Source of the DNA: an uncultured Oscillospiraceae bacterium
GTDB lineage: Bacteria; Bacillota; Clostridia; Oscillospirales; Oscillospiraceae
Assembly (NCBI GenBank): GCA_934569045.1
Contig: CAKTJX010000036.1
Location: 1-25,170 of the forward strand
Direction: 5' to 3'
DNA: 25,170 bases
The translations under genes were made by a program, and so were the position numbers. A model generated the notes under the pieces. That model was not told where the DNA came from. It did no database searches and was given only the letters and a program-made list of their open reading frames with translations. Below are positions 1 through 6,206 of this stretch, in pieces (the first letter of the stretch is position 1; each line of letters begins with the position of its first letter).

Positions 1-722
1 CGGCGCTCCATCCGGGTGGCAGCGACACCCATGTGGATGGTGGGGATTCTCTCAACACCCTGCCGCTTGTAGCTGCGGTGATCAATACGCTCCGGTCTGC
101 CTGCGGCTTCCAGTGCCTTGTTGGTGTAGTCAGCCCAAGCCTTGCGCCACTGCTCAGACTTGCCACGGTCATTCCAGTCAGTGGTATCCTCCCGGTGGTT
201 CTTCCACCCGCCGCTCCCATCCGGGATGCGTTGACCACGCTCGTCCAGATCGTAGACCTTGCAGCATTTCGCACCCCATGCGCCGGTTTCGGTCAGAGGG
301 CGAACCGTCAGCAGAATATGGGCGTGGGGATTTCCGTCACCCTTATCATGCAGAGCAAAATCCGCACACATCCCAGCGGAAACAAAATTGTCCTGAACAT
401 AGGAGCGGACAAGGGCCAACTGCTGATCCCGGGGCAGCTCCACGGGCAGAGCCACCTCGATTTCTCTGGCAAGCTGGCTGTTGCTGGATTTCTCAATCTG
501 CTCCACGCTGTTCCAGAGGGTAGAACGATCCTGAAACTCCGGCGGCGCATGGACGGGCAGCAGGATGTCGGAATGGACAATGCCGCCCTTCCGGGTGTAG
601 TCATGGGTCATGCCGTCCCACTCATTTACCAGCTTTGTGCCGCTTCGATAGGCGGCGGCAGCGACAGCGGATTTTCCCTTACTGCGCTGCACCATTTTGA
701 TGGAACAATGGAAGATTGCTAT
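1..722 (-). CDS. mobA: MobA/MobL-family relaxase, C-terminus beyond the window
   Basis: This is the N-terminal 240 residues of a MobQ-class relaxase, the enzyme that nicks oriT and pilots single-stranded plasmid or element DNA in conjugative mobilization. The reading frame stays open to the window edge. The N-terminus reads AIFHCSIKMVQRSKGKSAV, followed by AAAAYRSG, where Tyr25 corresponds to the nicking tyrosine of MobA relaxases. The metal-binding histidine motif is at residues 125-135 (H-DKGDGN-PHAH). The frame appears to start at an ATA codon (722-720), preceded by a perfect AAAGGAG eight bases upstream. The first ATG is nine codons later and would remove the first beta strand of the relaxase fold. 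The candidate oriT lies directly upstream. Family assignment is firm; the start codon is inferred. Confidence 0.93.
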   Translation of the reverse strand, partial: MAIFHCSIKMVQRSKGKSAVAAAAYRSGTKLVNEWDGMTHDYTRKGGIVHSDILLPVHAPPEFQDRSTLWNSVEQIEKSSNSQLAREIEVALPVELPRDQQLALVRSYVQDNFVSAGMCADFALHDKGDGNPHAHILLTVRPLTETGAWGAKCCKVYDLDERGQRIPDGSGGWKNHREDTTDWNDRGKSEQWRKAWADYTNKALEAAGRPERIDHRSYKRQGVERIPTIHMGVAATRMER

Positions 723-730
723 GGAATCAG

Positions 731-737
731 CTCCTTT
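731..737 (-). promoter_or_regulatory. Ribosome binding site that decides the relaxase start
   Basis: AAAGGAG on the minus strand lies 8 bases before the ATA codon at 722. It is 35 bases from the first in-frame ATG (695-693), too far to serve it. The site therefore supports initiation at ATA, or a recently mutated ATG. Confidence 0.7.
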
Positions 738-762
738 CAGCAGAATATTTCAAGCTGCACGG

Positions 763-792
763 AACGGAATAGCCGCTTGCGGGTATTCCGTT
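763..792. repeat. Imperfect 30-bp inverted repeat upstream of the relaxase gene
   Basis: The outer arms AACGGAATA (763-771) and TATTCCGTT (784-792) match perfectly. Inside them CCGC (773-776) and GCGG (779-782) also pair, with a two-base loop. The repeat sits between the relaxase gene and the predicted nic site. It could be an accessory relaxase binding site in the oriT region or a regulatory hairpin in the leader of the relaxase mRNA. No T-run follows on either strand, so it is not a terminator. Confidence 0.75.
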
Positions 793-860
793 CTGTGTAG
801 CAGGCAAGAGGTTTGGAGGGTACAGCCCTCCATCGCGGACGAAGTACGCAACAGCACATA

Positions 861-890
861 GCATCGGAACGGTGCATAAGTGCGCCCTTG
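861..890 (+). other. oriT: Candidate oriT with IncQ/RSF1010-type nic site
   Basis: The plus strand carries TAAGTGCGCCCT at 877-888. Its AAGTGCGCCCT core is the conserved nic region of IncQ-like origins used by MobQ relaxases (RSF1010, pIP501 and pGO1 types). Directly 5' of it lies a small hairpin, GCATCG-GAA-CGGTGC (861-875, one G-T pair), which is the usual arrangement. The site sits between the relaxase gene and the DUF3847 gene. Transfer from this nic would bring the relaxase gene in last. The exact nick position was not determined. Confidence 0.8.
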
Positions 891-900
891 TTCCAAGGGA

Positions 901-1197
901 CTATCTCATATCCACGGTTTCCTTGTCTTGTTCTATGATTTCAGCAGCTCCCAGCTGGTGCGAAAGTGTGACAAGGAATGCTTTTGCTTCCTCGCCGGTC
1001 ATAGCGGCAACTGCCGGAAAGACACCTTCCAGAATCGCCCCATGCTCAATCAGGCGGCGGGTTCTTGCCTTTCGTTCTTCGTTTCTCTGCCTGTTTAGGA
1101 GGATTTTCTGACGATTCTCCAACTGCTGGATTTCTTTTTTCACTTTTTCTTGTTCTGCTTTTTTCGCTGCCGTTTGGGCGGCGATATTTTTGTGCAT
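901..1197 (-). CDS. DUF3847 family protein, mobilization-associated
   Basis: A 98-residue protein whose first 60 residues are highly charged and heptad-like (repeated AxKKAEQEKVKKEIQQLE pattern), so a coiled coil is likely. The C-terminal half, with GAILEGVFPAV and TGEEAKAFL, matches the DUF3847 proteins that commonly sit beside MobA/MobL relaxases in Clostridia elements. The start is supported by AAAGGAG eight bases upstream. The gene begins inside the 3' end of the sigma-like gene upstream (58-base overlap) and ends just before the oriT. By position it may be an accessory oriT-binding or relaxosome protein, like the small coiled-coil Mob proteins; this is inference. Confidence 0.88.
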   Translation of the reverse strand: MHKNIAAQTAAKKAEQEKVKKEIQQLENRQKILLNRQRNEERKARTRRLIEHGAILEGVFPAVAAMTGEEAKAFLVTLSHQLGAAEIIEQDKETVDMR

Positions 1198-1664
1198 ATC
1201 GATTTCTCCTTTGGCGGCTTCATCCAGCCGTGCTTGATAAAATACTTCTGCAATTTGAGAACCGCATCCCGGACACTGTGATGGGCTATGGAAGTATCAA
1301 TTTCCTCTGCCTCCGCTATTTCCCGGAACTTCCGTCCCTCAACGAAACGGGCGTTGAGCCTCTTGATCTGTGTGGGGGTAAGGGTGGCAAGCGCTTCATC
1401 CAGTCTCGACAGCAGAAATTCTTGGTACTGGTCGGATGCCCGCTGAAAAAGAATCTCCTCCGGGGAACTGGCTTGCTCCAGAAAGTGGTATTCCAATCCG
1501 GGAGATTCATCCAGGGAGTAAGTATGCGTCCACAGCTTGCGCCGGGTGTTTTCATCAATACGATGCTCCTCCATGATGACATCCGCAATTTCGTCCTCCA
1601 CTTCCAAAAAGGTATCCTCCGCATAGAGCGGATAGTAGAGCTGCTTCAAGTTGATGGTTTTCAT
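1140..1664 (-). CDS. Sigma-70 region 4-like protein (second of tandem pair)
   Basis: A 174-residue protein with a C-terminal helix-turn-helix, around residues 110-150 (LTPTQIKRLNARFVEGRKF, then REIAEAEEIDTSI), like sigma-70 region 4. It has no recognisable region 2, so it is probably not a free-standing sigma factor. It is a paralog of the next gene upstream: the N-termini MKTINLKQ and MEIVNLKK align, which fixes the start at 1664 rather than six codons earlier. The start overlaps the upstream stop as ATGA, so translation is probably coupled. The tail is very basic (KRQRKKQNKKK). Such proteins are common in Clostridia conjugative and mobilizable elements; their targets are unknown. Confidence 0.82.
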   Translation of the reverse strand: MKTINLKQLYYPLYAEDTFLEVEDEIADVIMEEHRIDENTRRKLWTHTYSLDESPGLEYHFLEQASSPEEILFQRASDQYQEFLLSRLDEALATLTPTQIKRLNARFVEGRKFREIAEAEEIDTSIAHHSVRDAVLKLQKYFIKHGWMKPPKEKSICTKISPPKRQRKKQNKKK

Positions 1665-2128
1665 AGGCAGCAGTCCATCCAATTCTGGCGGGTAAAATAC
1701 CGCCGTAGTTTTCGGATAGCGCCTTGTAAGGACTGGCTGATTATGGAAGAAGTAACACCTTCCATCTCAGCAATTTCCCGAACTTTCATACCCAGTACAT
1801 ACCGGGCATGGAGATTGCGGAACTGCGCCGGTGACAGGCAGGCCATAGCTTCATGCAGGTGATTCATGGTAATGAGCAGCAACTGTTCATCCTCTCGCCG
1901 GATGCAGATTTCCTCCGGGGATGGCGCAGCCTCACCAATCATGTCGTTTTCGATGCCATCCTCACAGTCCAGAGAAAAGAAGGCTCTGTGATAATAGCGC
2001 CTCCGAATGCTGGCGTTTTCCTGACGCTGCATGAACAGCAGGGCTTCTGCCACTTCGTCGCTGACCTCAATCAAAGTGTCCTTGGCGTAAAGGCAGGGGT
2101 AGTACTTTTTCAAATTGACAATCTCCAT
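1661..2128 (-). CDS. Sigma-70 region 4-like protein (first of tandem pair)
   Basis: A 155-residue protein with a C-terminal region 4-type helix-turn-helix (LSPAQFRNLHARYVLGMKV, REIAEMEGVTSSIISQSL) and a basic end (RKLRRYF). The N-terminal half (NLKKYYPCLYAKDTLIEV, then the acidic PSPEEI stretch) matches the downstream paralog. It has a strong AGGAGG seven bases before the ATG. A hairpin with a T-rich tail lies in the leader (2142-2179), so expression may be attenuated from the third sigma-like gene. It probably regulates element genes, or acts as a small DNA-binding transcription activator as in Tn916-like elements; this role is inferred. Confidence 0.83.
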   Translation of the reverse strand: MEIVNLKKYYPCLYAKDTLIEVSDEVAEALLFMQRQENASIRRRYYHRAFFSLDCEDGIENDMIGEAAPSPEEICIRREDEQLLLITMNHLHEAMACLSPAQFRNLHARYVLGMKVREIAEMEGVTSSIISQSLQGAIRKLRRYFTRQNWMDCCL

Positions 2129-2141
2129 GGGTTAACCTCCT

Positions 2142-2179
2142 GAAAACAGAAAGGACAAGCAGCATGAAACTGCCTGTCC
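2142..2179 (-). terminator. Terminator or attenuator between sigma-like genes
   Basis: On the minus strand GGACAGGCAG pairs with CTGCTTGTCC (10 bp, one G-U) around a seven-base loop and is followed by TTTCTGTTTT. It lies after the 2217-2645 gene and only 13 bases before the 2128 start, so it overlaps the leader of the tandem pair. A second small hairpin (AGGGG/CCCCT, 2196-2209) lies just upstream. Confidence 0.65.
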
Positions 2180-2216
2180 TCTCTGATGTTGTGATAGGGG
2201 AAAGCCCCTTCACTGG

Positions 2217-2645
2217 TTAGCCCGAAAAACGCGAATCGTTAAGGTAGTTGGTCAAAAATTCTTTGCATTTTTTCCTGACCGCCTCGATGCTGTAGTGGAC
2301 AGCCACTTTGGAGCAGCCACAGAGCTGCCCGATCTCGGCATAGCTCAAACCATCCAAGGCATAAAGCAGGAACCGGCGGCGTTGGCTCTCGGTACATTGC
2401 GCTAACGCTTTCAGAATCTCCAGCATGGTTTCCTTATGACAAACATACTGTTCCGGCGACTGTTCGTAGTGTACACGCCCTTCCGTCAGAATGATGTATT
2501 CGTCAAACTCCCGACCATCCCAATGCCGCCGCATCTCATGGGCGAGGTTTTCTTCCTTGTGGTTGGCACGGTCGAGAAATTTATATACCTCCACTGTGAC
2601 TTCTACGGACACCATTTGTCCGTTGTAATTGATGGTGACTTCCAT
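2217..2645 (-). CDS. Sigma-70 region 4-like protein (third, divergent copy)
   Basis: A 142-residue protein whose C-terminal half (TESQRRRFLLYALDGLSY, AEIGQLCGCSKVAVHYSI) is a clear sigma region 4 helix-turn-helix. The N-terminal half starts with MEVTINYNGQMVSVEVTVEV, a beta-rich segment typical of this mobile-element family. GGAGG stands eight bases before the ATG. It heads the minus-strand mobilization cluster, about 90 bases upstream of the other two sigma-like genes. It is less similar to them than they are to each other. It is likely an element-borne transcription regulator; no region 2 is seen. Confidence 0.83.
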   Translation of the reverse strand: MEVTINYNGQMVSVEVTVEVYKFLDRANHKEENLAHEMRRHWDGREFDEYIILTEGRVHYEQSPEQYVCHKETMLEILKALAQCTESQRRRFLLYALDGLSYAEIGQLCGCSKVAVHYSIEAVRKKCKEFLTNYLNDSRFSG

Positions 2646-2719
2646 CTATGTTTCCTCCATTCAGATTTTTGTTGGGAATCTGAACGGGGCGGCGGAGAGC
2701 GGCAGCGAGGAAGGCGCAG

Positions 2720-2753
2720 AAAAACGCCCAACCGGCAGCTTACCGGATGGGCG
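2720..2753 (-). terminator. Rho-independent terminator upstream of the mobilization cluster
   Basis: CGCCCATCCGG and CCGGTTGGGCG (minus strand) form an 11-bp stem with one mismatch and a seven-base loop, followed by TTTTT. No minus-strand gene reads into it from the right within this window. It may insulate the cluster or act as a leader attenuator for the sigma-like gene that starts at 2645. Confidence 0.7.
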
Positions 2754-3050
2754 TAATATGGAAAAATTTGCAGAGCAACTACATCGTATAGTTCATCCTC
2801 ATTGCCGCAGATGTCCTGTGTGGGGGGCAAGCTTTTTTTGACAGGTATGCTCCTATCGGACTACGGCAGCAGTTTACAACCAAGGCAGCTTCCTCCTATG
2901 AGCCACCAAACCTGATGAATCGCAAAAGAAAATGGCGGCTCTGAAAATCAAAGCCACCAAGGGGGAATTTAAAGCATGAAAAGTGACTGCCCAGCAGCGG
3001 CTTTTTTTCTTTTCTGCCGCTGGGCAGATCTATGAAATGTGACATTTTTG
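2754..3050. other. Gene-free stretch, possible decayed element DNA
   Basis: No convincing gene was found. The plus strand contains short open fragments only, including one ending in MAALKIKATKGEFKA (2932-2979), without a usable start or partner. They may be a remnant of a small element-encoded protein. The stretch ends in the inverted repeat at 2987-3027. Confidence 0.4.
2987..3027. repeat. Inverted repeat with T-rich loop
   Basis: CTGCCCAGC (2987-2995) pairs perfectly with GCTGGGCAG (3019-3027). The loop is pyrimidine-rich, with TTTTTTTCTTTTCT on the plus strand. The left arm can also pair further in through CGGC and GCCG. The T-tract is inside the loop, not after the stem, so it is not a canonical terminator. 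Confidence 0.6.
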
Positions 3051-3053
3051 CGT

Positions 3054-3081
3054 TTGAACAGTCCAAAAGAAGAACTATACA
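3054..3081 (+). promoter_or_regulatory. Promoter of the XRE regulator gene
   Basis: TTGAAC (3054-3059) and TATACA (3076-3081) are separated by 16 bases, upstream of the XRE gene. The -10 element lies inside the first copy of a GAACTATACA direct repeat, which suggests repression by a protein binding that repeat. Confidence 0.5.
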
Positions 3082-3134
3082 GAGTAGTTAAGACGCATAA
3101 TCCATCATCCAATAATGCGAATATGAACTATACA
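3072..3134 (+). repeat. Direct repeats GAACTATACA, candidate operator
   Basis: GAACTATACA occurs at 3072-3081 and at 3125-3134, 53 bases apart, which is five helical turns. One copy covers the predicted -10 and the other lies 21 bases before the XRE start codon. This suits autoregulation by the XRE protein through cooperative binding or looping; this is inference. Confidence 0.55.
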
Positions 3135-3154
3135 ATGTACATGGGTGATGAAAT

Positions 3155-3511
3155 ATGGCGATAATTGAAGAATGTCCTGGATTTGAAACCTTTGGAGCAG
3201 ATGTAAAAGCAGCACGAAAAGCAAAGCGGATAACGCAAAGGGCACTTGCTGAAACACTACATGTTGCTGTCAAATATCTTGCTGATATTGAAAATGTTGG
3301 GAAAATACCCAGCGTGCCTGTTCTGATACAGCTCGTGAGGATTTGCGGCTTACCGATGGAACGATATTTCAATCCGGCGGTCATACAGAACGAAAGTGAG
3401 CTGAGGCAGCGTGTCAGCCATAAACTGACGCTGTGCCCGGAGGAATACTTAACGATAATTGAGAGTGCTATTGATGGAGCCATTTCTTTGGGCGATAAAT
3501 CGGATAGATAG
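3155..3511 (+). CDS. XRE-family helix-turn-helix regulator
   Basis: A 118-residue protein with a Cro/C1-type helix-turn-helix near residues 14-68 (VKAARKAKRITQRALAETL, then VAVKYLADIENVGKIPSV). The C-terminal 50 residues have no domain I recognise. This type of short XRE protein is typical of Clostridia integrative and mobilizable elements, where it controls element genes. A weak GGGTGAT ribosome binding site precedes the ATG. It is convergent with the KTR gene, and a strong hairpin separates them. Direct repeats upstream suggest autoregulation. Confidence 0.88.
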   Translation: MAIIEECPGFETFGADVKAARKAKRITQRALAETLHVAVKYLADIENVGKIPSVPVLIQLVRICGLPMERYFNPAVIQNESELRQRVSHKLTLCPEEYLTIIESAIDGAISLGDKSDR

Positions 3512-3563
3512 TTCCGCTCTCCAATTTGTCTTTGCAGAAATGGAAACCAATTATAGTCTGAAT

Positions 3564-3613
3564 GAAAAGAGCCTGCTTACCCTGTGATGTGATTTCACAG
3601 GAAAGCAGGCTCT
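3564..3613 (-). terminator. Strong terminator after the KTR gene
   Basis: AGAGCCTGCTT (3568-3578) pairs with AAGCAGGCTCT (3603-3613). Inside, CCTGTGA pairs with TCACAGG, giving a long two-part stem. On the minus strand TTTT follows. It would end the leftward transcript that includes the KTR gene and possibly the whole bla-lipoprotein operon, and may also stop the XRE transcript. Confidence 0.8.
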
Positions 3614-3629
3614 GCGTTCTACGTCTGGC

Positions 3630-3803
3630 TCATTTGCTTACGGTCATTTTCAGTTGTGAAATATCGACCCGGACTTCTGTTTTGCATTTTGGGCAGTACA
3701 GCGGGAAGTTGTAAACTACAGTATCTTCGTAGACTTTGGTTCGGGTTTTGTTGCCACAGATGGGGCATAGAATCCATCTCGCATTCCCTTGATCTCTATT
3801 CAT
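3630..3803 (-). CDS. Cysteine-rich KTR-domain protein
   Basis: A 57-residue protein with two CxxC pairs, CPIC at residues 13-16 and CPKC at 37-40, around a KTRTKVYEDT core. This is the cysteine-rich KTR family, a small predicted zinc ribbon that rides on Clostridia conjugative elements (Tn5397/CTn-like). AAGGA precedes the ATG at proper spacing. The gene starts only 34 bases after the stop of the DUF6070 gene, and no terminator is seen between them, so it may be the last gene of that operon. Its function is unknown in the family. Confidence 0.9.
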   Translation of the reverse strand: MNRDQGNARWILCPICGNKTRTKVYEDTVVYNFPLYCPKCKTEVRVDISQLKMTVSK

Positions 3804-3837
3804 TTATTGTTCCTTCGTATGTAATTAGTTGTGATGG

Positions 3838-5106
3838 TCAATTCCACATCAGCCGCGGAATGGTGTAGGGCAAGCCATATTCCGTCTGATAAGTAACACG
3901 GTTCCCTACATATTGAAAATTGCCATTTTCTAACGGTCGGATGGTTACTTCATGCGCAAACAGGCAATCCATTTTTAGATCGGTGGAGAGCATTTCAACG
4001 GCCAGTGTCATCGTTCCGTCAGGATTAACGACATAAGCTGTAACTTCCGGTTCAACATTGTAGTACCATAACATAACAAAATCGTTTGTATTCAATGGTC
4101 TCCAAGGATAGTAATCACCTTCAGCATGATACTGTGCCAGCACTTGGAAGGTTTCTATGTCAATGTTATAGTATGGTAAAACGATCCTTTCAAATTCTTC
4201 GGCAGGGATGGCATAGCTACTTCTGTTCTCGAGAACAGTGTAATTATCAGCAAGAAACTGCTTTCCATGATGCGTATAGTAGAGATATTCAAACTGATCG
4301 TTGAAACTGAGGTTTCCCCAATTCCCTTCATCCCAATCAATTAGAAATATATTGGTGGCAATATAGCCGACAGGATAGATATAATGAAAAGCTAAATCAA
4401 ATAACTCCAGATTTGGGGCAACGAGTCGAATCAACGAAAAATCGGGGTAGTGTTTATCGTTTGCAGGGTAGATTCTATAATAAAAATTGCCTTTTTCTGT
4501 TAGTTCCCAGTCCTTGATTTCATGTTTTTCATAATATGGTTCTTTTATCTCATCCGGATAATATGTCATACTGTAAACAAAACCACCAGTTTCGTTATAT
4601 GTGAATAGCCTATACGACAAACACCCCGATTCCAAAACCATAATGACCTCTTGCTCAGCATCCTTGTGCTGCTGCACGGCATCCCAAAATGCATAGAATC
4701 TGTCCGATGTGGTCAAATATCCCGGATATGGTTCATTTGTATCAATCATGTCATATCCTGCATTATAAAGCAGGTTCTCTATGGAATCGATACTGCTTTG
4801 GGACAAGAGGGGATAGTCCCATTGAGTGGTTGGCGCTGTTTTTTCAGCGGATTCAAATAGTGTATGGTATAAGGATTCGATTTCTTTACACCGATCTTCC
4901 ATACGGTCAAACATTGGATCATCTGGCAGACCATCATTATGGCTTTCGTTTTCGGTTGTCGATACTGTTTCTATTTCGGAGGTGGTTATCGTTTCTTTCG
5001 GTTGAAAACTTGGCATAGGATTTTTTCTTTTACCCCCACAAGCAGTAAGTCTAATTACCGCGATAAAGAGAAGAATTACAAAAATTATAATCTTAAGGTA
5101 TTTCAT
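3838..5106 (-). CDS. DUF6070-family lipoprotein
   Basis: A 422-residue predicted lipoprotein. The signal peptide has a hydrophobic stretch at residues 5-18, then R, and the lipobox LTAC with Cys23. A Thr/Ser/Glu-rich linker follows. The body matches the DUF6070 family pattern: an YPLLSQSSIDSIENLLYNAGY segment, a YPVGYIATNIFLIDWDEGNW-type segment and a C-terminal EVTIRPLENGNFQYVGN. I chose the start at 5106 because AAGGAG stands nine bases before it; an upstream in-frame ATG would lie deep inside the previous gene. The start overlaps the upstream stop by 14 bases, so the pair is probably translated together. It faces the cell exterior and its biochemical role is unknown. It would be regulated by BlaI through the box before the upstream gene. 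Confidence 0.85.
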   Translation of the reverse strand: MKYLKIIIFVILLFIAVIRLTACGGKRKNPMPSFQPKETITTSEIETVSTTENESHNDGLPDDPMFDRMEDRCKEIESLYHTLFESAEKTAPTTQWDYPLLSQSSIDSIENLLYNAGYDMIDTNEPYPGYLTTSDRFYAFWDAVQQHKDAEQEVIMVLESGCLSYRLFTYNETGGFVYSMTYYPDEIKEPYYEKHEIKDWELTEKGNFYYRIYPANDKHYPDFSLIRLVAPNLELFDLAFHYIYPVGYIATNIFLIDWDEGNWGNLSFNDQFEYLYYTHHGKQFLADNYTVLENRSSYAIPAEEFERIVLPYYNIDIETFQVLAQYHAEGDYYPWRPLNTNDFVMLWYYNVEPEVTAYVVNPDGTMTLAVEMLSTDLKMDCLFAHEVTIRPLENGNFQYVGNRVTYQTEYGLPYTIPRLMWN

Positions 5107-6145
5107 GAATTTGGGCTCCTTTTTCTTCAAACTCAGCAATGATTTCTTCTGTAACAGGGATGATACAAAAATGTTCCCAATCACCGATAGCAAAGTAGGG
5201 ATACACACCTATTCCATCCTTATGGAATAGAAAAAAGGGGACAGCATCCTTGTCGTACCATTCGTCACTGGAAAACACATTCTGATTACCCATCGCAATA
5301 ATCTCTGAGCACAGGTCAAGAATGCTCTCATCGGGCAAATTGGGAAAGAATACTTTCATTGTGTAATAACACATTTCCTTATAATGCGCAAACCCTGATT
5401 CTGAATAGCTATGCTCGTCAAAATTAACGGTGATTTCTTGTATGTAGTCCCCATTTGTTGGTACATATACCGTAATCGTAGGCAGCGAATATACACGCTC
5501 GTCCTCTGTAAAGTAATAGTATTTTGTATTGTGATCTGAATGAATTGCAGAATCGTAGGTGTAACACTGCCACTGAGATGCCGATGTTAAGTAGCTGCGG
5601 CAATAGCTGCTATTATAGTAGCTGTTATAGCTTCTGATATAGTCATCGATGGAGAAGGTGAAAACCAGTTCATTTTCCCGGTTCTCCACGGCCTGAATAT
5701 CCAGAGGATCTATTTCCGCCTGCGATACAGTCGGCTCGGTTTCGTTGTCCAAAGTCTGGCGTTGCGTTGAGCCATCAAAATACAATAAGATTTGCTCGTC
5801 AAACTGTTCCTCCCCTGATAAGATCACTTCCACATAATTCTCGTTCCAAGTGACTGACCAGTCATTGCTGCTGATGCTACAACCATTATTGCGCAACTCA
5901 AAATCTGTCTGTGATATTTTGGTAGCACCTTCATTCAGAATTAGCCGCCCGGATGCAGACCCGAAGGGCCACGCTGGTTCCCCGATCTCTATAAGGGTCA
6001 ATTCATATCTCTCATCTGGGGAAACAGATGTATCCCGTAAAGTTTTCTTGCAGTTCACTGCATAATAGAAGCATCCCGCAAGCAGCAAATTCATTCCAAT
6101 GACCATGCAAATCATACAAAATGCAGTCCTAATACTCTTTTTCAT
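5093..6145 (-). CDS. BlaI-regulated lipoprotein, DUF5412-like N-terminus
   Basis: A 350-residue predicted lipoprotein. The signal peptide runs to LLLAGC with Cys25 as the lipid anchor. Residues 40-125 (VSPDERYELTLIEIGEP, FGSASGRLILNE, then DWSVTWNENYVEVIL) resemble the DUF5412 pattern; this match is tentative. I do not recognise the second half, rich in Tyr and Ser. It has a good AAGGAG nine bases before the ATG. The ribosome binding site abuts a perfect TACA-N2-TGTA BlaI box (6158-6171), so it should be repressed by BlaI. It lies 61 bases downstream of blaR1 and overlaps the DUF6070 gene. No penicillin-binding or beta-lactamase motif is present. Confidence 0.83.
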   Translation of the reverse strand: MKKSIRTAFCMICMVIGMNLLLAGCFYYAVNCKKTLRDTSVSPDERYELTLIEIGEPAWPFGSASGRLILNEGATKISQTDFELRNNGCSISSNDWSVTWNENYVEVILSGEEQFDEQILLYFDGSTQRQTLDNETEPTVSQAEIDPLDIQAVENRENELVFTFSIDDYIRSYNSYYNSSYCRSYLTSASQWQCYTYDSAIHSDHNTKYYYFTEDERVYSLPTITVYVPTNGDYIQEITVNFDEHSYSESGFAHYKEMCYYTMKVFFPNLPDESILDLCSEIIAMGNQNVFSSDEWYDKDAVPFFLFHKDGIGVYPYFAIGDWEHFCIIPVTEEIIAEFEEKGAQIHEIP

Positions 6146-6157
6146 ATATCTTCACTC

Positions 6158-6171
6158 CTTACATTTGTAAG
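6158..6171 (-). promoter_or_regulatory. BlaI box in front of the lipoprotein genes
   Basis: CTTACA-TT-TGTAAG is a perfect dyad with the TACA/TGTA core of BlaI/MecI operators. It lies just after a candidate -10 (TATATC on the minus strand, complement at 6171-6176), and TTGCGG stands 16 bases further upstream. The box touches the ribosome binding site of the gene that starts at 6145. The promoter is weaker evidence than the box. Confidence 0.82.
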
Positions 6172-6198
6172 ATATAGGCGTATAAAGTAAAGCCGCAA
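6171..6198 (-). promoter_or_regulatory. Weak promoter of the lipoprotein genes
   Basis: TTGCGG and TATATC on the minus strand are 16 bases apart, in the 61-base gap after blaR1. The layout, with a BlaI box directly after the -10, repeats that of the blaI promoter. The -10 departs from consensus, so this is tentative. Confidence 0.4.
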
Positions 6199-6206
6199 AA
6201 GCAGCC

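Noticed and set aside
33..800. 255-codon open frame on the plus strand
   Set aside because: It is antisense to the relaxase, which has clear catalytic motifs; the plus-strand translation has no recognisable domain.
2603..2830. 75-codon minus-strand frame upstream of the third sigma-like gene
   Set aside because: It crosses the predicted terminator stem, overlaps the start of the sigma-like gene and has no family match or start signal.
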